This document shows positions 1 through 9,168 of a stretch of DNA of 64,000 nt, piece by piece. The notes under the pieces were generated by a model. The model saw nothing but the letters and a program-made list of their open reading frames with translations, was not told where the DNA came from and made no database searches. This DNA is from Candidatus Omnitrophota bacterium (lineage in GTDB: Bacteria; Hinthialibacterota; Hinthialibacteria; Hinthialibacterales; Hinthialibacteraceae), in contig QZKN01000170.1 of the NCBI GenBank assembly GCA_003598175.1, positions 22,655 to 86,654 on the forward strand, given 5' to 3'. Numbering within the stretch: the stretch's first letter is position 1; every line of letters begins with the position of its first letter. A program made the position numbers and the translations under genes.

Positions 1-304
1 CGCCGAACAACACAAACGCATTCACCGTCGACACGAACGTAAACGAAGGAAGAATCACTTCGTCGCCGGCGCGAATATTCAACAACAAAACCGACAGTTC
101 CAACGCGTGAGTACAAGAACCTGTCAAAAGCACTTTCGGAACATCCAACGTCTTTTCCAATAACGCCTGCGCTTTTTTCGAAAACGGCCCGTCGCCGGAA
201 ATCACGCCATTCTCGATGGCTTCCCGAATATAACGCAGTTCATTCCCTTGAAACGTCGGACGATTAAAGACAATTCTATATTGATCCGTCAACGAAGGAG
301 GCAT
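1..304 (-). CDS. wecE: WecE/RffA-like dTDP-4-amino-4,6-dideoxygalactose transaminase (partial)
   Basis: PLP-dependent aminotransferase of the DegT/DnrJ/EryC1 superfamily, which would convert dTDP-4-keto-6-deoxyglucose to its 4-amino sugar for surface polysaccharide. Only the first 101 codons lie in the window; the gene runs off the left edge, so the catalytic lysine is not visible. The start is the ATG at 304. The N-terminus has the family's sugar-aminotransferase opening (FNRPTFQGNELRYIREAI, then VISGDGPFSKKAQ, the SCTHALELS segment and GDEVILPSFTFVSTVNAFV), which matches WecE/RffA closely from memory. The neighbour downstream of its start is another DegT-fold protein. WecE identity is an inference; membership of the superfamily is clear. 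Confidence 0.85.
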   Translation of the reverse strand, partial: MPPSLTDQYRIVFNRPTFQGNELRYIREAIENGVISGDGPFSKKAQALLEKTLDVPKVLLTGSCTHALELSVLLLNIRAGDEVILPSFTFVSTVNAFVLFG

Positions 305-411
305 CTCTCAATCTTTCATGAAGGAATAGTGCAAGTTACCGGAAGGAAGTATGATTCATTCTTAAAAATAGGGAAGCAGCGCAATCAAAAAATCATTGGA
401 TAGATAAAAAG

Positions 412-466
412 GTGGGTAGAGCAAGCGTCCCCGCTTGCATCATTTCTTCCCACGTCCCTGCTTGCG
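412..466. repeat. Dispersed palindromic repeat, family A (copy 1)
   Basis: A GTGGGTAGA lead is followed by the perfect hairpin GCAAGCG-TCCC-CGCTTGC at 421-438, then a second degenerate half (CCCACGTCCCTGCTTGCG). It lies between two aminotransferase genes. Related copies are at 22892-22954, 59407-59470 and 63847-63909. Confidence 0.7.
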
Positions 467-474
467 CCTTCTAT

Positions 475-1839
475 TTAAGTCAGTTGGGAATACACTTCTC
501 TTACGCCGGCAATAATCCAATCATTCATTTCATCCGTGTATTTCGGTCCGATGCGAATCTGCACGAAGCGATCATAAATATCCAACGTCTGCCGGCACGT
601 GTCCGGCCCATACTCAATCGCCTTCCCTTCCGGCGAAGTGAACGAGGGCCAGTTGGGATGACGCGTCTGTTTCTGCATCACCGATTCCGCTACCGGCAGC
701 AGCACGGATCCGGTCAACCGGCTGCAGGGAACTTTCCGTTTGCGCAGTTCGGCCAGGAACTGATCGCATTGTTCCTTGCTTTTTGTTTCGATATAAACAG
801 CGTAGCCAATATCGCCCTGCGGATCCGGACGCTTGCGCTTTTTGATGCCGGGCAGGTCTTTGATTCCATCCCGCACCGCCTCCGCGTTGCGTCGCATATC
901 GCGAATCATCGTATCGAGTTTGGGCAGCTGCGCCCATAACACCGCACCGGTGAATTCATTCATGCGGTAGTTTTCCCCGGCGAAGTTGCTCAGTTGCGTC
1001 TTGCCTATGCGGTTTTTGAACAGCTCGTCAAAACCTCCCATATTATGAAACCGGCACGCGCGCTCGTAAATCAAGGGATTACCGGTTACCACCGCGCCGC
1101 CTTCACCGGAACTGATCATTTTATGCAGCTGAAAACTATAAATCCCCACATCCCCGATCGTTCCCAATTTCTTGCCGTGATAAGAACCGCCGACGCATTG
1201 CGCGCAATCCTCCAACACCGCAATCCCTTTTTTCTTCGCAATATCCATAATGGGATCCATATCGCAAGGTCCACCCAACAAATGCACCGCAATCACGGCT
1301 TTCGTGCGCGGCGTGATCGCTTTCTCGAACGATTGTGGATCGAGACACATTGATTCGTCGATATCCGCAAACACCGGCAGCGCACCGGCATGAACAACAC
1401 AAGTATAATCGGACCACCACGTATACGCGGGAACGATGACTTCGTCCCCCGGCCCGATGCCCAAACCGGTAATGGCGCTGTTTAAGGCCGTCGTACCCGA
1501 CGTAACCGCCAGTGCATAGGGCGCACCCATATAGTTTGCAAAACCTTCTTCGAATTCCTTCACTTTCACCGCTTTGCCCTGACCGTAAAAACGGAAGGGA
1601 GACCCCTCTTCCAGCACGTCGATGAGCGATTCTTCCTCGTGCTTGTCATAATACTGCGGCGCGACAAATCCGGCATTGATCTGCGGCGCCTTCGCCGGAT
1701 CCAGCGCGGCGGAAGCCGTCCGACTCCAACCGTCGATCAACAACGGCGAAGCGGAAGCGGCCGCGAGACTCCTGGCAAGGAACGATCGGCGGGAAAACTG
1801 GGTTGGGTTTTTGTTTTCATCTTTCGAATGTATTGACAT
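475..1839 (-). CDS. Tat-exported DegT/DnrJ/EryC1/StrS-family aminotransferase-like protein
   Basis: A 454-residue protein with a twin-arginine signal (SRRSFLARSL at residues 16-25, then a hydrophobic Ala/Ser-rich stretch ending near TASA) followed by a full DegT/DnrJ/EryC1 aspartate-aminotransferase-fold domain. The PLP-lysine motif IYSFQLHKMISSGEGG, the VTSGTTALNSAI segment and the GDEVIVPAYTWWS motif are all present, so the active site looks intact. The start chosen is the ATG at 1839, with an AAAGGGG stretch upstream; a longer frame begins at 1884 but its extra 15 residues look non-coding. Cytoplasmic family members make amino sugars. A Tat signal on this fold is unusual and suggests a folded, PLP-loaded enzyme in the periplasm. 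The substrate is unknown. Confidence 0.85.
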   Translation of the reverse strand: MSIHSKDENKNPTQFSRRSFLARSLAAASASPLLIDGWSRTASAALDPAKAPQINAGFVAPQYYDKHEEESLIDVLEEGSPFRFYGQGKAVKVKEFEEGFANYMGAPYALAVTSGTTALNSAITGLGIGPGDEVIVPAYTWWSDYTCVVHAGALPVFADIDESMCLDPQSFEKAITPRTKAVIAVHLLGGPCDMDPIMDIAKKKGIAVLEDCAQCVGGSYHGKKLGTIGDVGIYSFQLHKMISSGEGGAVVTGNPLIYERACRFHNMGGFDELFKNRIGKTQLSNFAGENYRMNEFTGAVLWAQLPKLDTMIRDMRRNAEAVRDGIKDLPGIKKRKRPDPQGDIGYAVYIETKSKEQCDQFLAELRKRKVPCSRLTGSVLLPVAESVMQKQTRHPNWPSFTSPEGKAIEYGPDTCRQTLDIYDRFVQIRIGPKYTDEMNDWIIAGVREVYSQLT

Positions 1840-1909
1840 GATCCAGGGCCCCTTTACTTTTTTATTATGTTTTAATGTATACACTTCCGTGATATGATAG
1901 TTTATACGA

Positions 1910-2122
1910 TTATATGATCACTAGATCACCGGTCTGCGCGGTATCCGTAATTTTGGTCAGACGCGATAGAAAATCACTCGCATCCAGGATTTCCATCAAC
2001 ACGGGCCGATCATCCGGCGAGAAATGAACGATCATCCCTTCTGTATCCTGGGCATAGTCGATTATATCATCGGATAAATGAACCAGAAGAACATCATCTT
2101 CGCGATTATATTGTACTTTCAT
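1910..2122 (-). CDS. DUF2283 family small protein
   Basis: A 70-residue protein matching the DUF2283 pattern: an opening MKVQYNREDDVLLVHLSD, a VHFSPDDRPVLMEILDASDFL core and an acidic character. The start at 2122 has an AAGGAG Shine-Dalgarno about nine bases upstream. Its start lies inside the 3' end of the DUF4258 gene (17-base overlap), so the two are translationally coupled. DUF2283 genes are often found beside DUF4258 or RelE-like genes, which suggests an antitoxin-like partner, but no function is proven for the family. Confidence 0.8.
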   Translation of the reverse strand: MKVQYNREDDVLLVHLSDDIIDYAQDTEGMIVHFSPDDRPVLMEILDASDFLSRLTKITDTAQTGDLVII

Positions 2123-2372
2123 ATCGTGAACTCCTTGCGGGATAAAATGTCACGACCGTTATTTCCAATTCCGTATCTTCATAAACGATTCTTAAAACAT
2201 GGTCCTGATCATGATTTCCTTGGGCAATATGACGACCTTTATAGCCATCAATAACTCGTTCGGGATTTCTCAATATTTCGAGAACCTGTGAACGTGTAAT
2301 CATGCAACCATGCTTTGCGAGCAAGAGAAATTTCTCTTCCGCGTGTTTCGTGAATCGAATTGGTTTCATCAT
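2106..2372 (-). CDS. DUF4258 family small protein
   Basis: An 88-residue protein with the DUF4258 layout: an early FTKHAEEKF helix (a His-Ala start typical of the family), an R-S-Q-V-x-E-I-L helix, then the strand pattern HVLRIVYEDTELEITVVTFYPA. DUF4258 is distantly related to RelE/HigB-type folds and often sits next to DUF2283, as here, so a toxin-antitoxin role is a reasonable but untested idea. Two ATG codons in tandem open the frame and no good ribosome site decides between them. Confidence 0.75.
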   Translation of the reverse strand: MMKPIRFTKHAEEKFLLLAKHGCMITRSQVLEILRNPERVIDGYKGRHIAQGNHDQDHVLRIVYEDTELEITVVTFYPARSSRYESTI

Positions 2373-2456
2373 GAATAGATTATACTGATTTTCAGGAAGA
2401 AAGTCTTGTAGGGGAGTTTAAATTGATAAAGAGAATGGAATTGGATAAATGATCGG

Positions 2457-3944
2457 TTAGTAGGTTATCAACGAGGCGCAATATCGCGCATAGCGCGCCA
2501 ACGAATCCCAAAAAATGCCGAAATAAAGCACCGGAACCACCAGCGCCGTCAGCAAACCGGCGTAAACCGGATGCACGCGAATCGGTTCTTCCGTATACGT
2601 CGGTTCGAAGAACATCGCTTTCACGATGCGCGCGTAATAATAGAGTGAGACGACCGTATTCAGCACACCGACAATCGCCAGCCAATACAATTTGCCCTGC
2701 AGCAGCGCGACGAAAAGATAATACTTGCCGACAAAACCCGCCGTCGGCGGCAATCCGATCAATGAAAACAGACAAATAGTCATGGCAACGGCGACGATAG
2801 GCGTTCGCGCCCACAATCCACGCACGCCGTTCATGCCTTCTTCATCCTGCGTATCGACCATGATGATCACGACGAGAAATGCGGCCAGATTGGTGAAGAG
2901 ATACACGACCAAATAAAAAATCACCGCCTGCAAACCCACATCCGTGAGCAGACACACGCCCATCAGCAAATACCCCGCGTGTGCGATTCCTGAATAGGCC
3001 AGCAATCGCTTCAAATTATTTTGGCTGATCGCGCCGAGGTTGCCGATCGTCATCGTCAGCGCGGAAATCACGGCGAGATGGAAGGTCCAATCGATATCGA
3101 TGTCGCCCACTTCCACCCAAAAACCGCCGGCGGGCGAACGCGTCAACAGCGTCGAATAAAACAAACGAATCAGCAAAGCGAAACCCGTGCCTTTCGAGGC
3201 GACCGAAAGAAAAGCGGTAATCGGCGTGGGCGAACCTTCATACACGTCCGGCGCCCAAAAATGAAACGGAACCGCGGCGATCTTATAACCGACGCCCACC
3301 AAAATCAGCAGAAAAATGGTGAATGCGGTCAAATCGATTCCCTTCTCCGAGCTGATGAGAACCTGCTGAATCGCGGAAAAATCGGTGGAGCCGGTCAAAC
3401 CGTACAGCAAACTCAAACCGAACAGCATCACACCGGTGGAAACGCCGCCGTATAACACAAATTTCAACGAAGCTTCTTCCGAACGTCCGATCCGGCGCGA
3501 AAAACCGGCGAGAATATAAGAGCCAAGGCTCATCAATTCCAACGCCAGATAAATCATGATGAGATTCTGCGCCGACGCCACCAAACACATGCCGATGCAG
3601 ATCGAAAGCAGGATGGAATAAAACTCGCCCTTTTTCAGATGAATGACTTCCATGCTGTACATCGTCATTAACGTGACGACTACCGTGCACAGCAGAAAAA
3701 AACCGCGGAAAAACGCGGAAAACATATCGTGCGCAATCATTCCCTCGAACAGCATTGTCGCGGGTTGGGAATACAACCACACATGCGAAATCAATGCCAG
3801 GATCGATCCCAGCAATGCGGCGCCTCCGGGAAGATCGAATCCACCCCGCTCCATCCCAAACATATCGGCAAAGAGAACGATCAAAATGGCGACCGTCAAA
3901 ATCAGTTCCGGCACAAAATACGAAAGGCTCTCGACATTACCCAT
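2457..3944 (-). CDS. nuoN: NADH-quinone oxidoreductase subunit N
   Basis: A 495-residue antiporter-like membrane subunit of complex I, last gene of the nuo operon. It has many hydrophobic segments, the proton-channel glutamate/lysine segment around YLALELMSLGSYIL, the KIAAVPFHFWAPDVYEGSPT loop (conserved lysine and PFHFWxPDVYEG) and NLKRLLAYSGIAHAGY. The length fits NuoN (about 480-500). The gap from nuoM is 22 bases. No clear terminator follows it before the DUF4258 gene. Confidence 0.96.
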   Translation of the reverse strand: MGNVESLSYFVPELILTVAILIVLFADMFGMERGGFDLPGGAALLGSILALISHVWLYSQPATMLFEGMIAHDMFSAFFRGFFLLCTVVVTLMTMYSMEVIHLKKGEFYSILLSICIGMCLVASAQNLIMIYLALELMSLGSYILAGFSRRIGRSEEASLKFVLYGGVSTGVMLFGLSLLYGLTGSTDFSAIQQVLISSEKGIDLTAFTIFLLILVGVGYKIAAVPFHFWAPDVYEGSPTPITAFLSVASKGTGFALLIRLFYSTLLTRSPAGGFWVEVGDIDIDWTFHLAVISALTMTIGNLGAISQNNLKRLLAYSGIAHAGYLLMGVCLLTDVGLQAVIFYLVVYLFTNLAAFLVVIIMVDTQDEEGMNGVRGLWARTPIVAVAMTICLFSLIGLPPTAGFVGKYYLFVALLQGKLYWLAIVGVLNTVVSLYYYARIVKAMFFEPTYTEEPIRVHPVYAGLLTALVVPVLYFGIFWDSLARYARYCASLITY

Positions 3945-3966
3945 TTACTTTTACTCCCACGGAAGC

Positions 3967-5445
3967 CTATTTTACCAACAGATCGATGAGATTCGACATC
4001 GTCGGGCTGAACAGATTCAAAACCAGGTGAGGGAAAATCCCGACCAGCACCACGATAAACGCCAGTGGATACAGCGTCACCTGCTCGCGAACGTTGCAAT
4101 CGGGCAACGACGCGTACTTCTCATTCAGCGGTCCGAGAAACATACGTTGATAGGTCCAAAGCATATACACGGCGCCGATCACGATACCGGAGGTGGAAAG
4201 TACGGTAATCCACGGAAATACCGGGAACGAGCCAAGAAACACCAACGCCTCGCTGATAAATCCGGAAAGTCCCGGCAATCCCAACGCCGCAAAGAACGCC
4301 ACGCAGCTGATCCCCGCGTAAACCGGCACATTCTTCGCCAAACCGCCGAATCCGTCGATATCGCGATGATGCGCCCGATCGTAAATCACGCCGACGAGCA
4401 GGAAAAGCATCGCGGTGATACAACCGTGATTGAACATCTGCAGCATCGCGCCGTTCATGGCCTCCGGCGTCATCGCCGCCATTCCCAGCATCACGTAACC
4501 CATATGGCTGATGCTGGAATAGGCCACCAGCTTCTTCAAATCCGTTTGCGCCATCGCCACCAGCGCGCCGTATACGATATTGATAAAGGCAATGATCGCA
4601 ATCGGCAACGCAAAAGCCAATGCCATATCCGGAAACAGCGGATAACTGATTCGAAAAATACCATACGTTCCCATTTTCAACAAAATACCGGCCAGAATCA
4701 CGCTGATCGCCGTCGGCGCTTCCACGTGCGCATCCGGAAGCCACGTGTGGAATGGAAACGCGGGAATTTTAATCGCGAATGCGACAAACATCGCCAGGAA
4801 CAGCCACCATTTCAACCCAACCGCGGTGTGCAATTCGGTCCCGGCAATTTCCGCACCCAACTTCGTCAAATCAAAGGAACTGGTATAAATATAAATTACG
4901 ATCATGGCAATGAATAAAAACACACTACCAAAAAGAGTGTACAGGAAAAACTTGATCGCCGCATATTCCCGCCGCGGGCCGCCCCAAATGCCGATCAGGA
5001 AGTACATCGGCAGCAGCATCAGTTCCCAAAACACGTAAAAAAGGAAGAAATCGAGCGCACAAAACACGCCCAGCATTCCCGTTTCCAGCAAGAGAAACAG
5101 CGCAAAATACCCCTTGGCCCGATCGTTGATTCCCCACGAGGCAAGAATGCAGATCGGGCAGAGCAACACCGTCAAAAAAATCATGGGAATGCTGATCCCG
5201 TCCGCACCCATGAAATAAAAAATGTTGAACGAGCGGATCCATTCGTGCCGGGCGATGTATTGCATGCCGCCGGCCGGATCGTATCGCGAAATCATCACGA
5301 TGCCCAACAACAACGAGGGCAAGGTGGAGATCAACGCGATTTGTTTGATAAATTCCTTCGCTCGTCCCGGCGTCGCAAGGATAACAAACATACCCAGGAG
5401 AGGCAAAAATGTGATCCAGGTTAACAGATGACTCTGATGTTCCAT
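3967..5445 (-). CDS. nuoM: NADH-quinone oxidoreductase subunit M
   Basis: A 492-residue proton-pumping subunit of the complex I membrane arm. Diagnostic motifs include FYVFWELMLLPMYFLIGIWG (with the channel glutamate), KIPAFPFHTWLPDAHVEAPT and DLKKLVAYSSISHMGYVMLG. The length matches NuoM. A GGAG-containing ribosome site precedes the ATG at 5445. The 136-base gap to nuoL contains only a short tandem repeat of GCTGACG near 5472-5490. Confidence 0.96.
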   Translation of the reverse strand: MEHQSHLLTWITFLPLLGMFVILATPGRAKEFIKQIALISTLPSLLLGIVMISRYDPAGGMQYIARHEWIRSFNIFYFMGADGISIPMIFLTVLLCPICILASWGINDRAKGYFALFLLLETGMLGVFCALDFFLFYVFWELMLLPMYFLIGIWGGPRREYAAIKFFLYTLFGSVFLFIAMIVIYIYTSSFDLTKLGAEIAGTELHTAVGLKWWLFLAMFVAFAIKIPAFPFHTWLPDAHVEAPTAISVILAGILLKMGTYGIFRISYPLFPDMALAFALPIAIIAFINIVYGALVAMAQTDLKKLVAYSSISHMGYVMLGMAAMTPEAMNGAMLQMFNHGCITAMLFLLVGVIYDRAHHRDIDGFGGLAKNVPVYAGISCVAFFAALGLPGLSGFISEALVFLGSFPVFPWITVLSTSGIVIGAVYMLWTYQRMFLGPLNEKYASLPDCNVREQVTLYPLAFIVVLVGIFPHLVLNLFSPTMSNLIDLLVK

Positions 5446-5581
5446 ACGTCCTGCTCCGTTATGAGGTGTTTAGGCTGACGGCTGACGGCTGAAAATTTCC
5501 AACCCCCGCGCAATGCCTGAATCAACCCACTCAAAATTTTTCTGTTTCCACAATTCTTGGATTAATCAAAGATTGATCCTA

Positions 5582-7600
5582 TTAAAATATTCTCAAAATA
5601 AAATTATGCAACAACAATATCGCCCCGACCGCGATTCCTACTTTCATCAGGTAATTTTGAATCACGCCGCTCTGAATCAACGTGCTGACCGCTCCCACCG
5701 CCTGCACGACGATGGCGATCAAATTCACGAGTCCGTCCACGACGTATTTATCCCACGCGCCGCTGAACGAGGAAACGCCGCGCAACGCCGGCGCGGTCGC
5801 ATTGACAATCCCGTCAACCACTTTATTGTCAAATCGCGCCAACACCATACGAAACCACATCACGAATGCAATAACGGTTTTTCCATATAACTCATCCACC
5901 CAATATTTATGGAAGGAAAGGTTATACAAAACCGGAAAGCGACCGGCAACAGCCTCCGCGGAAATTTTTTTCTTGTAATAAACCAAATACGACAACAAAA
6001 TCCCGCCGGTCGCAAATAGTATCGACAACGCCATCGCGCCGTAATGGGCCAATGCGCTGCCGTGCGCGCCATGCCCTTCCGCCGCGTGATGAGCCGCGTC
6101 GCCGATGACTGGCGGTACGACGAGATGATTGAACCACAATCCACCGTACAAACCAAAACCACCGATAACGGAAAGCCCCGCCAGAATCATCAATGGCACT
6201 GTCATAGAATACGGCGATTCGTGCGCGTGATCGTACCGCTTCGGTTCCCGCGCTTCCCCGAAAAACGTCAGGAATATCAGGCGGAACATGTAAAAAGCGG
6301 TAATCCCCGCTCCAAGCAGCAAACCGAGGAAGATCGGCATATGCAGCCAATGCGTCATGCCGAATTCGAGAGACGCCGCCAAAATGGCATCCTTGCTGCC
6401 GAATCCGGAAAAGAAGGGAACGCCGGATATCGCCAGCGTGGCAATGAGCATGGTCCAGAACGTGATCGGCATCTTCTTCTTGAGTCCGCCCATCGACGGC
6501 ATTTCGTTCGTGTGCACCGCATGAATCACGCTGCCGCTGCCCAAAAAGAGAAGCGCCTTGAAAAACGCATGGGTCATCAAATGATACAAACCGGCGGTAT
6601 ACGCCCCCACGCCCAACGCCGTGACCATATACCCCAGCTGGCTGACGGTGGAATACGCCAACACCCGCTTGATGTCGGTCTGCGTAATCGCAATCGTCGC
6701 GGCAAAGAACGCGGTGATGAGTCCGATATACGCCACCACCAGCATTGCCGCGGGCGAAGCGGAAAAAATCGGAAACAACCGTCCGACCATGTACACGCCC
6801 GCCGCCACCATCGTCGCCGCGTGGATCAACGCGCTGACCGGCGTCGGACCCTCCATCGCGTCGGGAAGCCAAACGTGCAACGGAAACTGCGCTGATTTCC
6901 CCACCGCGCCGCCGAAGAGGCAAACCACGGCAATCGTAAGCACCCAACCGGTCAATTCCCCGTGCGCGACGGCTTCAAACACTTTCGTGTAATTGAATTC
7001 GCCGATATACAACACCACCATGAGAATGCCGATAAAGAAAAACACGTCACCCACCCGCGTGGTGATGAACGCCTTCTTGCACGCATCCGCCGCCGAATGT
7101 TTCCAAAAATAAAATCCGATCAATAAATACGAACTCACCCCCACAAGTTCCCACGAAATGTACAAAATAAAAAGGTTGTCGCACAACACCAACAACAGCA
7201 TGGAAAAACTGAACAAACTGAGGTAGGCGAAAAATCGGTCATAAAAATCCTCGCCCTGCATATACCCCAACGAATAGATATGGACGACGCTGCTGACCAC
7301 GGTGACGACCAGAATCATCACCGCCGTCAGGTTATCGATGTGAAATCCCCAATCGAATTGCAGGCTGCCGCCCGAAAACCACGGATAGCTGACTTGAAAC
7401 ACAAAATTCGGATCGTGTTCCCCCACGATGACCATGAAAAACAGGATCAATCCGAAAAAGAGGGAACAACAAATCGCCGCCACGGGAACCCAGTCCCCCT
7501 GCCGCGGCAATCGCTTGCCAAAAAAGATTTGGATCACGAACGCCAATAACGGAAAAGCCAAAATTAACCAAGCAAGAAGTTCATACGTATGCATTCCCAT
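5582..7600 (-). CDS. nuoL: NADH-quinone oxidoreductase subunit L
   Basis: A 672-residue distal antiporter-like subunit of complex I. It carries SWELVGVSSYLLIGFYFWK, SAQFPLHVWLPDAMEGPTPV and DIKRVLAYSTVSQLGYM, and a long C-terminal part ending in a further hydrophobic segment (VGAILLLHNFILRIF), as expected for the lateral helix and its anchor. A histidine-rich insertion (AAHHAAEGHGAHGS) lies near residue 500. The start is ATG at 7600, three bases after nuoK. It is slightly longer than the usual 610-650. Confidence 0.96.
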   Translation of the reverse strand: MGMHTYELLAWLILAFPLLAFVIQIFFGKRLPRQGDWVPVAAICCSLFFGLILFFMVIVGEHDPNFVFQVSYPWFSGGSLQFDWGFHIDNLTAVMILVVTVVSSVVHIYSLGYMQGEDFYDRFFAYLSLFSFSMLLLVLCDNLFILYISWELVGVSSYLLIGFYFWKHSAADACKKAFITTRVGDVFFFIGILMVVLYIGEFNYTKVFEAVAHGELTGWVLTIAVVCLFGGAVGKSAQFPLHVWLPDAMEGPTPVSALIHAATMVAAGVYMVGRLFPIFSASPAAMLVVAYIGLITAFFAATIAITQTDIKRVLAYSTVSQLGYMVTALGVGAYTAGLYHLMTHAFFKALLFLGSGSVIHAVHTNEMPSMGGLKKKMPITFWTMLIATLAISGVPFFSGFGSKDAILAASLEFGMTHWLHMPIFLGLLLGAGITAFYMFRLIFLTFFGEAREPKRYDHAHESPYSMTVPLMILAGLSVIGGFGLYGGLWFNHLVVPPVIGDAAHHAAEGHGAHGSALAHYGAMALSILFATGGILLSYLVYYKKKISAEAVAGRFPVLYNLSFHKYWVDELYGKTVIAFVMWFRMVLARFDNKVVDGIVNATAPALRGVSSFSGAWDKYVVDGLVNLIAIVVQAVGAVSTLIQSGVIQNYLMKVGIAVGAILLLHNFILRIF

Positions 7601-7603
7601 GCC

Positions 7604-7915
7604 TCAATGTTTCATGCTGCTGATTTCGTCGAGATTGACGGTGGAGAACTGCTGATAAATCGCCAGGACGATAGCCAACGCCACCGCCGCTTCCGCGGCG
7701 GCGAGAATGATGACAAAAACCGCAAAAATACTGCCATTCACGTCCGTGTTCGGAAGAAAACGATTAAATGCGATTAAATTCAAATTCGCCGCGTTCAGGA
7801 TCAATTCGATCCCCATCAAAACCCGAATTCCGTTCCGCTGCGTCATCACGATAAAAACGCCCAGCAAAAACAGCGAGATGGAGACGACCAGACAATGTTC
7901 GAGCCCAACGGCCAT
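7604..7915 (-). CDS. nuoK: NADH-quinone oxidoreductase subunit K
   Basis: A 103-residue, three-helix complex I subunit. The MGIELILNAANLNLIAF segment with its conserved membrane glutamate and the AAAEAAVALAIVLAIYQ segment are both present. The size is exactly that of the family. It lies between nuoJ, from which it is separated by 70 bases holding a palindrome, and nuoL. Confidence 0.97.
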   Translation of the reverse strand: MAVGLEHCLVVSISLFLLGVFIVMTQRNGIRVLMGIELILNAANLNLIAFNRFLPNTDVNGSIFAVFVIILAAAEAAVALAIVLAIYQQFSTVNLDEISSMKH

Positions 7916-7940
7916 AATACTCTCCTGATTTTTGAAAAAA

Positions 7941-7972
7941 CGTAGGATGGGTCACGTCGTTCGACCCATCAT
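7941..7972. repeat. Dispersed palindrome, family C (copy 1)
   Basis: A hairpin with arms GATGGGTC (7947-7954) and GACCCATC (7964-7971) in the nuoJ-nuoK gap, preceded by ACGTAG. A degenerate copy in the other orientation lies at 37489-37522. It is not followed by a T run, so it is not a standard terminator; it may tune mRNA stability between nuoJ and nuoK. Confidence 0.6.
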
Positions 7973-7985
7973 TGGTATTTCACAA

Positions 7986-8537
7986 TTACAAAGCCGAAGT
8001 GTCTTCTTTCGCCGCCTCCGCACGGACCTTCGGCTCTCCCCGCGCAATCACCACCGCGCCGATCAGCGCGATCAAAAGCAATAACGAGGCGATTTCGAAA
8101 GGCAGAAGATATTTCGTCAACAAGCCCACTCCGATCGGAGATACGCTCGATTCCAGCGCTTTGCTGCCGGCGTCGGGCATGACGCTCCACGGAGTAATAA
8201 AGGCAATCGGAATCAATAGCAGAAATAGTACCACGAGAAACAGGATTCCCCATTTCATCTGCAACGTTTGCTTTTCCGTCCCCTGCCCGCTCACGTTGGT
8301 CGTAAACATCACGCCGAACAGCAGGAGAACCAGGATGCCGCCGACATAAATAATCACCTGCGAAATGCCGACAAAATCCGCGCCCAGATAAATATAGAGA
8401 CCGGCCAAACCAAAAAACGTAAACAGCAATGAAAATGCGGCGCGAACCAAATTGGCGGAAAAGGCGGTATACGCCGCCGATCCGAGTACGATAAAGGCCA
8501 GGATGTAAAAAACGAGACTATGCAGCAGCGCGTCCAC
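7986..8537 (-). CDS. nuoJ: NADH-quinone oxidoreductase subunit J
   Basis: A 183-residue complex I membrane subunit with five predicted helices and the family's VRAAFSLLFTFFGLAGLYIY and GISQVIIYVGGILVLLLFGV segments. The start is a GTG at 8537 that overlaps the 3' end of nuoI by 20 bases, indicating coupling. The C-terminal tail is short and charged. The length is within the usual range. Confidence 0.95.
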   Translation of the reverse strand: MDALLHSLVFYILAFIVLGSAAYTAFSANLVRAAFSLLFTFFGLAGLYIYLGADFVGISQVIIYVGGILVLLLFGVMFTTNVSGQGTEKQTLQMKWGILFLVVLFLLLIPIAFITPWSVMPDAGSKALESSVSPIGVGLLTKYLLPFEIASLLLLIALIGAVVIARGEPKVRAEAAKEDTSAL

Positions 8538-9018
8538 TATTTGACTCCCCCTCCTTTTTTTCCGCTGGATTGTCGCTCGATTCCTCCGCCGGTTTTTGCC
8601 TGCCGCCGATCGGCGGGATCGGATCTTGGCAAAAATCGCGAATCATCTGACTACGATCGGTAAAGACGGTTTCATAATCGTGAGACATATAGAGGCTGTC
8701 GACCGGACAGACCTCCACGCAGAGCGCGCACCAGCAGCATTTCACGTAATCGATGGTGAATACGGAAGCGCGCCGCGCCTTGCCCTTCCCTTCCCCCTCG
8801 CAATACAGGCAATTGACCGGACAGATGCGAACGCATTTGTCGCACGCGATGCAGATACTCGCATCGTTGACCAACATCCCGCGAAAGCGCTCGGGTATGG
8901 GGCGTTTTTCGGTCGGATACTGCACCGTCACGGCGGGAACGAAACACTCTTTTCCCGTCACGATCATCCCTTTGACCGTTGTGAGAAAACCTTGCAAAAT
9001 ATCATTTATGATCGCCAT
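8518..9018 (-). CDS. nuoI: NADH-quinone oxidoreductase subunit I (2x[4Fe-4S])
   Basis: A peripheral-arm ferredoxin-like subunit of about 166 residues that carries electrons toward the quinone site. Two cysteine motifs are visible: CIACDKCVRICPVNC and CCWCALCVEVCPVDS, which bind clusters N6a and N6b. The start taken is ATG at 9018; a frame extension to a TTG at 9045 exists but lacks support. The gene follows a 150-base gap after the inserted SGNH gene, so it may depend on read-through from nuoH. Confidence 0.95.
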   Translation of the reverse strand: MAIINDILQGFLTTVKGMIVTGKECFVPAVTVQYPTEKRPIPERFRGMLVNDASICIACDKCVRICPVNCLYCEGEGKGKARRASVFTIDYVKCCWCALCVEVCPVDSLYMSHDYETVFTDRSQMIRDFCQDPIPPIGGRQKPAEESSDNPAEKKEGESNSGRAAA

Positions 9019-9168
9019 AATACCGTTCCATCTCGTTGACGCCAATTTTTTTCACGTACTGAAATATATTCACTCGCCTACTCCAAATACTCACTCCAAT
9101 TTCCTCCCTCATCCTGAAACATACCATTCACATTCTTTTCGTCGAATCGGTATGTTGCTTATCCTGAA

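Noticed and set aside
3643..4917. Open frame of 424 residues on the plus strand
   Set aside because: Antisense to nuoN and nuoM, with a basic, low-complexity translation (many Arg, His and Gln), no recognisable domain and no ribosome site.
6044..6895. Open frame of 283 residues on the plus strand
   Set aside because: Shadow of nuoL with the Arg/His/Gln-rich composition of antisense translation.
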